This document shows, in pieces, positions 1 through 4,960 of a stretch of 6,463 bases of DNA (the first letter of the stretch is position 1; the number at the start of each line of letters is the position of its first letter). The notes below the pieces were generated by a model. That model was not told the origin of the DNA and made no database searches. It worked only from the letters and a program-made list of their open reading frames with translations. The stretch covers positions 1-6,463 of the forward strand of contig JAOPVN010000476.1 in NCBI GenBank assembly GCA_025966175.1, read 5' to 3'. Source of the stretch: Modestobacter sp. GTDB lineage: Bacteria > Actinomycetota > Actinomycetes > Mycobacteriales > Geodermatophilaceae. Position numbers and translations under genes: made by a program.

Positions 1-946
1 GGTCCGCGGTCGCCGGCACGGCCGGCTGCACCCGGTCGGCCACCGCCGGCATGTCGACCAGCGTCGGTGGCAGCGGGGTGCGGGCGGTCAGCACCTCGAC
101 GACGTCCCGGTCCCGGCCGGCGGCGAGCTGGGCGAGCTGGTCGCGGACCTCGGTCATGCCCGGCCGCTTTCCCGGGTCGGAGTGGAGCATCCGCATCAAC
201 GTCCGGGTCAGCGCACCGGCGTGCCGCGGTCGCTGGAAGTCCCCGCCGGCCACCCGGTAGAGCATCTCCAGCGGGTTCTCGGTCATACCGAACGGCGGGG
301 TGCCCTCCAGGCAGGCGTAGATCGTGGCGCCGAGGGAGAAGACGTCGCTGGCCTCGTTCGGCTCCTGGCCGCGGGCGACCTCGGGAGCCAGGTAGGCCGG
401 CGTCCCCTTGACCACCCCGGTCTGGGTGAGCGAGACGTCGCCGCGGGCCCGGGAGATGCCGAAGTCGGTGATCTTCACCAGGCCGTCGCTGCGCTCGCCC
501 TCGCCGATGAGGATGTTGCCCGGCTTGACGTCGCGGTGGACGACGCCGGCCGCATGCGTGGCGATGAGCGCGTCGGCGACCTGTGCGCCGATCTGGGCCA
601 CCTGGGGTACCGGCAGGGTGCCGCGCTCGGCCAGCACCTGCGCCAGGCTGCGCGAGGGCAGGTACTCCATGACCAGCCACGGCGTCCCGCCGTCGTCGAC
701 CATGTCGTAGACGGAGACGGCGTGCGGGTGCGTCAGCCGGGCGGCGATCCGCCCCTCGCGCATCGCCGCCTCGCGGTGCCCCGCCGTCGCCTCGGGGTCG
801 CTGCCGACGGGGATGAGGACCTGCTTGACGGCGACGTCGCGACCCAGCAGCTCGTCCCGGGCCAGCCAGACCGCACCCATCGCCCCGCCGCCGAGCCGGG
901 AACGCAGCAGATAGCGCCCGGCCACCCGGGAGCCCGGCGCCGTCAC
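1..946 (-). CDS. Ser/Thr protein kinase, Hanks type (PknB-like), N-terminal part; 3' end outside window
   Basis: This gene encodes a eukaryotic-type Ser/Thr kinase that transfers the ATP gamma-phosphate to Ser/Thr of protein substrates. The 315 visible residues contain a complete kinase domain at about residues 11-268. They show the Gly-rich loop GGGAMGAV (19-26), the VAVK lysine (K41), a likely helix-C glutamate (E64), catalytic HRDVKPGN (137-144, D139), DFG (161-163) and APE (187-189). All key catalytic residues are present, so it should be active. From about residue 285 the chain becomes Pro/Ala/Thr/Val-rich, typical of the linker before a transmembrane segment in this family, but the TM and any sensor domain lie beyond the left edge. 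I chose the GTG at 946 because the kinase fold (GRYLLRSRLG) begins nine residues later. The SD is weak (GGGACCGGG region). The start lies 34 nt after the stop of the orphan gene upstream, suggesting co-transcription. Confidence 0.93.
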   Translation of the reverse strand, partial: MTAPGSRVAGRYLLRSRLGGGAMGAVWLARDELLGRDVAVKQVLIPVGSDPEATAGHREAAMREGRIAARLTHPHAVSVYDMVDDGGTPWLVMEYLPSRSLAQVLAERGTLPVPQVAQIGAQVADALIATHAAGVVHRDVKPGNILIGEGERSDGLVKITDFGISRARGDVSLTQTGVVKGTPAYLAPEVARGQEPNEASDVFSLGATIYACLEGTPPFGMTENPLEMLYRVAGGDFQRPRHAGALTRTLMRMLHSDPGKRPGMTEVRDQLAQLAAGRDRDVVEVLTARTPLPPTLVDMPAVADRVQPAVPATAD

Positions 947-980
947 CCCGGTCCCGATCGCTCGCCCACGCGGCCGTTGC

Positions 981-1328
981 TCAGGCGGAGACCGGGGCCC
1001 CGTAGCGGCGCGCGTACTCCGCCTGGGCCCCCTCGGGCAGCGCGTCGTACAGCTCGCCCAGCTCGTCGACCGAGCTCGGCGGCAGCTCGTCGAACAACTG
1101 GCGCCAGCTCGGGGGGTCGTCGTGGCTGCGGGTCAGCAGCAGCTCCCACGCCCGGGACTGGCGGTCCCGCTGCGCCCGGTCGGCCACCATGCCGGAGAGG
1201 TACCGGTCCTTGGCGGCGTCCTTCTCGGCGCGGGTCGCGTCCGCGGGCAGGTTGCTCGGGTCGGTCTCCTGCAGCGCCGTCACGATCGCCGCGACGACCT
1301 CGGGGCGCACCTGCTCGGTACTGCTCAT
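981..1328 (-). CDS. Conserved-looking small hypothetical protein, 115 aa
   Basis: I do not recognise this protein. It begins MSSTEQVRPEVVAAIV and ends ARRYGAPVSA. It is acidic, has no signal peptide or membrane segment, and looks largely helical. Two helical halves are joined by a Pro/Ser-containing region at about residues 69-86 (DDPPSW...ELPPSS). The C-terminal half (DELGELYDALPEGAQAEYARRYG) resembles a short helical interaction module rather than an enzyme, and no catalytic motif is visible. The ATG at 1328 is supported by a clean SD, GGAGGA, six bases upstream. The same frame is open far further upstream, but that extension is antisense to the channel gene and lacks an SD. The protein kinase follows 34 nt downstream in the same direction, so the two probably form an operon. 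A role as kinase partner or substrate is only guilt by association. Confidence 0.8.
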   Translation of the reverse strand: MSSTEQVRPEVVAAIVTALQETDPSNLPADATRAEKDAAKDRYLSGMVADRAQRDRQSRAWELLLTRSHDDPPSWRQLFDELPPSSVDELGELYDALPEGAQAEYARRYGAPVSA

Positions 1329-1556
1329 GTCCGTCCTCCGCTCAAGGTGCCGGCGGCGCTCGCCGGTCCGATCACTCAACCACCCCCGGACCGTGCGGGC
1401 TGCCCGGGTGCGAGCGCGGCGGAGTGGTCGCGACGCCGGGACCGTCGTCCGCGCGTCCGTGTCCACCTGGTCAGGGGCCCTACGGTGTGTCCTGATCACC
1501 GCCCACGGGGGCGGTCGGACCCCGGGAGCCGCGTCCGGGTGGCGAGGAGTTCCAGC
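1329..1556. promoter_or_regulatory. Divergent intergenic region between the orphan/kinase unit and the channel gene
   Basis: This 228-bp stretch must hold the promoters for both directions. Toward the channel, a TACGGT hexamer at 1481-1486 is a plausible -10, giving a transcript start near 1493 and a leader of about 64 nt, but no convincing -35 is visible. Toward the orphan gene, no good -10/-35 pair was found. The minus-strand leader has a 6-bp hairpin, CCGGCG/CGCCGG (1350-1355 with 1361-1366), just upstream of the GGAGGA SD. A 7-bp inverted repeat, CGGTCCG (1364-1370) and CGGACCG (1387-1393), could be an operator. Confidence 0.45.
1498..1539 (+). promoter_or_regulatory. Tandem hairpins in the predicted 5' leader of the channel gene
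   Basis: Two stem-loops sit between the candidate -10 (1481-1486) and the channel gene's SD. The first pairs ACCGCCC (1498-1504) with GGGCGGT (1509-1515) around a 4-nt loop. The second pairs CCCGG (1521-1525) with CCGGG (1535-1539). The SD GAGGAG at 1544-1549 follows five bases later. There is no T-tract, so these are not standard terminators. I could not match them to a known riboswitch; in particular the c-di-AMP (ydaO) riboswitch, often linked to ion transport, is much longer. Short GC hairpins are frequent in such genomes, so function is uncertain. Confidence 0.35.
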
Positions 1557-3542
1557 ATGGGCGAGATCAGGACCGCAGCGCAGCGGCCGGCCCGGCCGGG
1601 CAAGGCGGTCAGCCGGCGCAACCGGATGGCCCGGCCGGCACCGGCGGCGCACACCGTTCCCCGGCAGCGGGTCGCCCTCACCCCCACCGTCAGGCAGCGA
1701 CTCCGGTACCGCTTCGACAACGCGCTGGCCAAGGGCCCGACCGTGGTGATCGGCTGGCTGGCCGCCGTCACCGTCGCCCTCTTCGTCCTGTTCGGCATCG
1801 TGTTCTGGGCCTTCCAGGTCGACGGCATCAACGGCGGCCCGCCGGTGTCGAACCCGGTGGAGGGCATCTGGCAGGCGATGCTGCGGGTGGTCGACGCGGG
1901 CACGTTCGCCGGCGACGCCGACTGGCCGGTGCGGTTGCTGTCCTTCGTCATCACCCTGATCGGCATCTTCATCGCCGGCAGCCTCATCGGCCTGATCGCC
2001 AACGGTGTCGACCAGCGGATCGAGGGCCTCCGCAAGGGCCGCTCCGACGTGCTGGAGAGCGGGCACACCGTCGTCCTGGGGTGGTCACCGCGGATCGCGG
2101 CCATCGTCGCCGAGCTGGTCATCGCCAACGCGAGCGAGAAGGACGCCGCCGTCGTCGTCCTGGGCGCCGAGGACAAGACGGTGATGGAGGACGTGCTGTC
2201 CGCCGCGGTGCGCGACACCGGCAGCACCCGGGTCGTCTGCCGCTCGGGCTCGCCGGCGAAGGCCGACGACCTGCGGATGGTCAACCTGCTGGGTGCCCGT
2301 TCGGTGATCGTCATGGGCGTGGGGCAGGGCGACGCCGACGCGATCAAGGCGGTGCTGGCGATCAAGACGCTGGACCCGGACTTCGGCGGCCCCCGGGTGG
2401 TCGCCGAGATCGCCGACCCGGTGTACGCCGCGAGCATCGAGACGCTGACCGACCAGAAGGTCGTGACGGTCAACTCCGACCACGTCATCGCGGAGATCAC
2501 CGCGCAGTCCTGCCGGCAGTCCGGGTTGTCGCAGGTGCTCCGCGACCTGCTCGACTTCGACGGTGACGAGGTCTACTTCGCCGCCTTCCCGGAGCTGACC
2601 GGACGCAGGTACGCCGAGGCGCTGACCGCCTTCGAGTCCGCCGCGGTGCTGGGCCTGGCCCACCCGGACGGCACGGTCGAGATCAACCCTCCGGCCGGCC
2701 GGGTGCTGGCCGCCGGCGACGAGGTGATCGGCGTCGCCGAGGACGACTCGACGTTCGTCTGCACCGGCGTCCGCGCCGTCGAGCCGGCGGTGCCCCTGCT
2801 GGCCGTCGACGAGGTGCCGCAGACGATGCATCTGCTCGTCGTCGGCTGGTCGGTGCTGGGTCCGAAGGTGGTGCGGGAGATCGACCAGTTCGCCGTGGAC
2901 GGCACGGTCGTGGACGTCGTCGTCGACCCGTCGCTGGTCGACCCGGCCGACGTGCGGGTCGAGGGCCTCGAGCACACCGAGCTGCGGGTCTTCCCGTCGT
3001 CCGCGGGCCCCGAGGAGCTGGCGGCCCTGGTCGCCGAGCAGGCCTACGACCAGGGTGTCGTGCTCAGCTACCGGGACGCCGTCGAGGCCGCCGACGGCGA
3101 CGCCCGCACGCTGCTCACCCTGCTGGCGCTGCGCCGGGTGTGGCCGGCGGGCGGCGAGCGGGCGGTGCGGATCGTCGCCGAGGTGCTCGAGCGGGACGAC
3201 GTCGAACTGGCCCAGGCCGGCGGGGTCGACGACTGGATCGTCAGCGACGAGGTGACCAGCCTGATGCTCGCGCAGCTGTCCGAGCGGACCGAGCTCGCCC
3301 AGGTGTTCCTCGACCTGTTCTCCCCGGACGGCGCCCGGCTGTCCTTCCGCCCGGCGCACCGCTACGTGGGCACCGACCCAGTGTCCTACGGATCGGTCGT
3401 CGCCGCCGGCGCGCTGCGGGACGAGTCGGTGCTGGGGTGGCGGGTCGCCGCGACCGGGTCGGTGCACCTCAACCCGGCCAAGTCCGCCGTCGTCCAGCTG
3501 GTCGCCGAGGACCAGGTGCTGGTGGTGGAGAGCCGGAGCTGA
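1557..3542 (+). CDS. CASTOR/POLLUX-related ion channel with two RCK domains, 661 aa
   Basis: This is a membrane cation channel with a cytoplasmic ligand-sensing ring. After a basic N-terminal tail (1-58), TM1 spans about 61-86. A re-entrant pore region at 101-119 carries VDAGT (112-116) where plant CASTOR/POLLUX have an ADAG/ADSG-type filter. TM2 spans about 126-150. RCK1 (about 168-320) begins TVVLGWSPRIAAIV and contains VVCRSGSP (226-233), a signature shared with plant CASTOR/POLLUX. A TrkA-C-like region lies at about 330-405. RCK2 (about 423-565) begins HLLVVGWSVLG. The C-terminal segment GWRVAATGSVHLNP (627-640) matches the conserved family end. The filter is not the TVGYG of K+ channels, so ion selectivity cannot be read from it. 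The start at 1557 has the SD GAGGAG seven bases upstream. The in-frame extension upstream crosses the intergenic region and is rejected. The stop codon overlaps the candidate tRNA promoter. Confidence 0.92.
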   Translation: MGEIRTAAQRPARPGKAVSRRNRMARPAPAAHTVPRQRVALTPTVRQRLRYRFDNALAKGPTVVIGWLAAVTVALFVLFGIVFWAFQVDGINGGPPVSNPVEGIWQAMLRVVDAGTFAGDADWPVRLLSFVITLIGIFIAGSLIGLIANGVDQRIEGLRKGRSDVLESGHTVVLGWSPRIAAIVAELVIANASEKDAAVVVLGAEDKTVMEDVLSAAVRDTGSTRVVCRSGSPAKADDLRMVNLLGARSVIVMGVGQGDADAIKAVLAIKTLDPDFGGPRVVAEIADPVYAASIETLTDQKVVTVNSDHVIAEITAQSCRQSGLSQVLRDLLDFDGDEVYFAAFPELTGRRYAEALTAFESAAVLGLAHPDGTVEINPPAGRVLAAGDEVIGVAEDDSTFVCTGVRAVEPAVPLLAVDEVPQTMHLLVVGWSVLGPKVVREIDQFAVDGTVVDVVVDPSLVDPADVRVEGLEHTELRVFPSSAGPEELAALVAEQAYDQGVVLSYRDAVEAADGDARTLLTLLALRRVWPAGGERAVRIVAEVLERDDVELAQAGGVDDWIVSDEVTSLMLAQLSERTELAQVFLDLFSPDGARLSFRPAHRYVGTDPVSYGSVVAAGALRDESVLGWRVAATGSVHLNPAKSAVVQLVAEDQVLVVESRS

Positions 3543-3567
3543 CCGTCCAGCGGCCGCCCGGTACTCT
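3539..3567 (+). promoter_or_regulatory. Candidate promoter of tRNA-Ser(GGA)
   Basis: A -35-like CTGACC (3539-3544) and a -10-like TACTCT (3562-3567) are separated by exactly 17 bp. The -10 ends 13 nt before the mature tRNA, so the transcript would start near 3574 with a leader of about 7 nt. The -35 overlaps the TGA stop of the channel gene. The match is good for an actinobacterial sigma-70-type promoter but unproven. Confidence 0.5.
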
Positions 3568-3580
3568 CGGCGGCGCAGTT

Positions 3581-3665
3581 GGAGGATTCGCCTAGTGGCC
3601 TATGGCGCTCGCTTGGAAAGCGGGTTGGGTGCAAGCCCTCGGGAGTTCGAATCTCCCATCCTCCG
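3581..3665 (+). tRNA. tRNA-Ser, anticodon GGA
   Basis: The 85-nt gene folds as a class II tRNA. The acceptor stem pairs GGAGGAT (3581-3587) with ATCCTCC (3658-3664), followed by discriminator G3665. The D arm closes with GCC/GGC. The anticodon stem CTCGC/GCGGG has loop TTGGAAA, giving anticodon GGA, which reads UCC and UCU. A long variable arm contains GGG/CCC, and the T arm is GGGAG-TTCGAAT-CTCCC. The 3' CCA is not encoded (GCAGG follows the stem), so it is added after processing. The convergent exporter ORF covers 66 nt of this gene on the opposite strand. No terminator is visible downstream, so the primary transcript probably extends antisense into the exporter gene. Confidence 0.97.
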
Positions 3666-4583
3666 CAGGTACAGCGCCGTCACGGCGCCGAGCATGAGCG
3701 CCCCTCCCGCCAGTGCGGTCGGCGCCAGTCGTTCGCCGAGCACCGCGGCTGCCAGCGCCGTCGCGGTCAGCGGCTCCAGCAGCGTCACGATCGACGCGAC
3801 CGCAGCCGGCACGGCCCGCACCCCGGTGAAGAACAGCCCGTAGGCCAGCGCTGTCGGCACCAGGCCCAGGTAGACCAGCAGTGCCAGCGACAGCGGGTCG
3901 GCGGTCAGGTCCAGCCCGGCGATCACCGCGACCGGGGTCAGCAGCACCGCACCCGCGGTGAATCCGGCCGTCGTCGTCGGCACGCCGTCGGGCACCCGCG
4001 CCGAGAGCAGCACCACCCCGGCGTAGGCGATCGCGCACCCGACGGCGGACAGCGCCCCGAGCAGCACGGCCTCCCCGCCGTCCCCGCCGGCCGAGACACC
4101 GACCAGCAGCACCAGCCCGGCGAGCGCGACGGCCAGCGCGAGGCCGGTCGCCCGGTCCGGGCGGCCGTGCCCGAGAACGGCGGAGCCCACGGCGACCAGC
4201 AGCGGCGCGAGCCCGAGGGCGACCAGCGTGGCGATGCTCACCCCGGCGGTGGCGACGGCGGCGAAGTAGGCGCTCTGGTAGACCGCCAGCGCTGCGCCGA
4301 CGGCGCCCAGTCGCCACCGCAGACCGGGGGGCAGCGGCGTGCGTGCACCCCCGCGGCGGGCGCGGGCCAGCTGGACGGCGAGCAGGACCGCGGCGCCGAT
4401 GGCCATCCGGTGCCAGGCGATGTCGAGCGGATCCAGCCCGGTGCGGTCGGCGACGACGTCGCCGCTGATGCCGGAGGTGCCCCAGCACAGCGCGGCCAGG
4501 ACGACGAGCAGGAAGCCGCGGGCCGGCGCGGGGGCCGCGGGCGTGGCGCGGGCAGGACGGGGCGGGGTGCTGCGGGAGGACAT
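3600..4583 (-). CDS. EamA/DMT-superfamily transporter (putative metabolite or drug exporter), 327 aa
   Basis: This is a ten-helix inner-membrane transporter of the drug/metabolite superfamily, formed by two EamA repeats. After an Ala/Pro/Arg-rich tail (1-21), TM segments fall at about 23-41, 55-73, 92-110, 113-134, 146-165, 172-194, 205-223, 231-252, 260-283 and 288-306. Family hallmarks are LCWGTSGI (32-39) in TM1, HR (58-59) entering TM2, and LLEPLTATALAAAVLGERL (268-286) in the second repeat. Members export amino acids, metabolites or drugs; the substrate cannot be told here. The ATG at 4583 has AGGAG four bases upstream. The last helix ends exactly where the tRNA-Ser gene begins on the other strand: residues 307-327 (RRMGDSNSRG...SKRAP) and the TAG stop are antisense tRNA sequence, a tail of no expected function. 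The gene is preceded by a structured 140-nt leader with a small upstream ORF. Confidence 0.92.
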   Translation of the reverse strand: MSSRSTPPRPARATPAAPAPARGFLLVVLAALCWGTSGISGDVVADRTGLDPLDIAWHRMAIGAAVLLAVQLARARRGGARTPLPPGLRWRLGAVGAALAVYQSAYFAAVATAGVSIATLVALGLAPLLVAVGSAVLGHGRPDRATGLALAVALAGLVLLVGVSAGGDGGEAVLLGALSAVGCAIAYAGVVLLSARVPDGVPTTTAGFTAGAVLLTPVAVIAGLDLTADPLSLALLVYLGLVPTALAYGLFFTGVRAVPAAVASIVTLLEPLTATALAAAVLGERLAPTALAGGALMLGAVTALYLRRMGDSNSRGLAPNPLSKRAP

Positions 4584-4723
4584 GACGCTCCTGGGTCGGT
4601 CCGGACGGGGACGCGGTCCGGAGCGCGACGCAGGCCGTGCCCCGCCCCGTGGGCGGGAGGGTCAGCCCTGCGACGCTCCGGTCAGGAGCGTGGCGGAGGC
4701 AGGACGAGGGTGTGCCCGGTCAT
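4584..4723 (-). promoter_or_regulatory. Putative translational attenuator leader of the EamA exporter (four complementary arms)
   Basis: Read on the minus strand, the leader holds arm 1 ACGCTCCTG (4691-4683, the end of a 13-codon uORF), arm 2 CCGGAGCGT (4681-4673), arm 3 GCGCTCCGG (4626-4618) and arm 4 CAGGAGCGT (4593-4585). Arm 4 contains the exporter's SD and ends one base before its ATG. Arms 1:4 pair perfectly over 9 bp and arms 1:2 over 7 bp. Arms 2:3 pair over 8 bp plus a G-U, and this helix is prolonged by CGCAGG/CCTGCG (4672-4667 with 4634-4629) and capped by a CCCGCCC/GGGCGGG hairpin (4657-4641). Arms 3:4 pair over 6-7 bp. Without a ribosome, both 1:4+2:3 and 1:2+3:4 hide the SD. A ribosome sitting on arm 1 would leave 2:3 formed and arm 4 free. 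This is the erm-type attenuation layout. The complementarity is seen directly; the mechanism is inferred, and GC-rich DNA yields some of this by chance. Confidence 0.5.
4682..4723 (-). CDS. Putative leader peptide uORF, 13 aa (MTGHTLVLPPPRS)
   Basis: This short ORF starts at ATG 4723 and stops at TGA 4684-4682, 98 nt before the exporter start. Its codons 9-11 encode Pro-Pro-Pro, a sequence known to slow ribosomes and depend on EF-P. Its last codons (end of Pro11, Arg12, Ser13) form the 5' arm of a 7-bp hairpin whose loop includes the stop codon. No SD is present. A TAGGCT -10-like hexamer lies eight bases upstream of the ATG, so the transcript may begin at or near the A of ATG (leaderless). 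The peptide itself is unlikely to function; translation would act on the downstream structure. It could be a chance ORF. Confidence 0.42.
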   Translation of the reverse strand: MTGHTLVLPPPRS

Positions 4724-4731
4724 GGCGGCGG

Positions 4732-4737
4732 AGCCTA
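4732..4737 (-). promoter_or_regulatory. Candidate -10 element for the exporter leader
   Basis: TAGGCT on the minus strand fits the TAnnnT actinobacterial -10 and lies eight bases before the uORF ATG. No clear -35 is visible; the expected position (about 4755-4760) overlaps the equally weak -35 region of the divergent SRP RNA promoter. I found no better -10 in the 200 bp upstream of the exporter. Confidence 0.35.
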
Positions 4738-4758
4738 GCGGGGTGGCCGGACGGCGGC

Positions 4759-4787
4759 ACCGGCTTTCCCCGGCCGTCCTCTACAGT
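4759..4787 (+). promoter_or_regulatory. Candidate promoter of the SRP RNA gene
   Basis: TACAGT at 4782-4787 is a good -10 and predicts a start near 4794, precisely where the outer helix of the SRP RNA begins (G4795). A -35 at 4759-4764 (ACCGGC, 17-bp spacer) is poor, so the -35 assignment is tentative. Confidence 0.5.
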
Positions 4788-4790
4788 GGA

Positions 4791-4885
4791 GGCCGACCCC
4801 TCGTACGGCGTCACCCTGTGAACCTCCCCAGGGCCGGAAGGCAGCAAGGATAAGCGGGCTCTGACGGGTGTACGGGGGGTCCCTT
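4791..4885 (+). ncRNA. ffs: Signal recognition particle RNA, small bacterial type (4.5S-like)
   Basis: This RNA scaffolds Ffh in the signal recognition particle, which targets nascent membrane proteins to SecYEG through FtsY. The conserved Ffh-binding helix 8 is clear: GTGAAC (4818-4823), then CC-GGAA-GG with the GGAA tetraloop at 4836-4839, and the asymmetric-loop strand GCAGCAAGG (4841-4849). The ends form a 12-bp helix pairing 4795-4806 (GACCCC..GTAC) with 4870-4881 (GTAC..GGGGTC), including one wobble pair. A pyrimidine-rich tail with a TTCTTTC run follows and could serve in termination. The exact 5' and 3' ends are uncertain by a few bases. There is no Alu domain, as expected for the short form. 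In many Gram-positive bacteria this gene lies near dnaX; here a yceI-like gene intervenes. Confidence 0.93.
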
Positions 4886-4915
4886 CTTTCCCCCGGTCTC
4901 ACATGCTGCTCCCAG

Positions 4916-4939
4916 GTTCGTGCAGTTCGATGCATGAAC
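4916..4939. promoter_or_regulatory. Clustered GTTC-n-TGCA repeats upstream of the yceI-like gene
   Basis: Three related 9-10-nt units lie side by side: GTTCGTGCA (4916-4924), GTTCGATGCA (4925-4934) and, inverted and overlapping, TGCATGAAC (4931-4939, i.e. GTTCATGCA on the other strand). They are 22 bases upstream of the ATG at 4961, where a regulator could block transcription or initiation. The stretch is AT-richer than its surroundings. This is a candidate operator only. Confidence 0.3.
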
Positions 4940-4960
4940 CTTCAAACAACGGGAGCCGAG

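Noticed and set aside
182..1495. 437-residue plus-strand frame opposite the kinase
   Set aside because: The opposite strand carries every catalytic kinase motif; this frame ends in Pro/Arg-rich low complexity.
1122..1556. In-frame upstream extension of the channel gene adding 145 residues
   Set aside because: It runs antisense through the orphan gene and the promoter region and has low-complexity Arg/Pro composition, whereas ATG 1557 has a well-placed GAGGAG.
1487..1556. c-di-AMP (ydaO) riboswitch before the channel gene
   Set aside because: The leader is far too short and lacks recognisable conserved segments of that class.
1329..2066. Minus-strand extension of the orphan protein to 361 residues
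   Set aside because: The added part is antisense to the channel gene and repetitive (Asp/Glu/His-rich); the GGAGGA SD supports ATG 1328.
2085..3467. Long minus-strand open frames opposite the channel gene (also 1496-2500)
   Set aside because: Composition is typical of frames opposite a GC3-biased gene; there are no domains and no SD, and the plus strand has a clear family match.
3581..3700. Integrative-element boundary at the tRNA-Ser 3' end
   Set aside because: The gene next to the tRNA begins abruptly at its 3' end, which suggested an attachment site, but no integrase and no second copy of the tRNA 3' sequence is present in the window.
3579..4853. 424-residue plus-strand frame opposite the exporter
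   Set aside because: Gln/Arg/Gly-rich shadow of the EamA gene that also passes through the tRNA and part of the SRP RNA.
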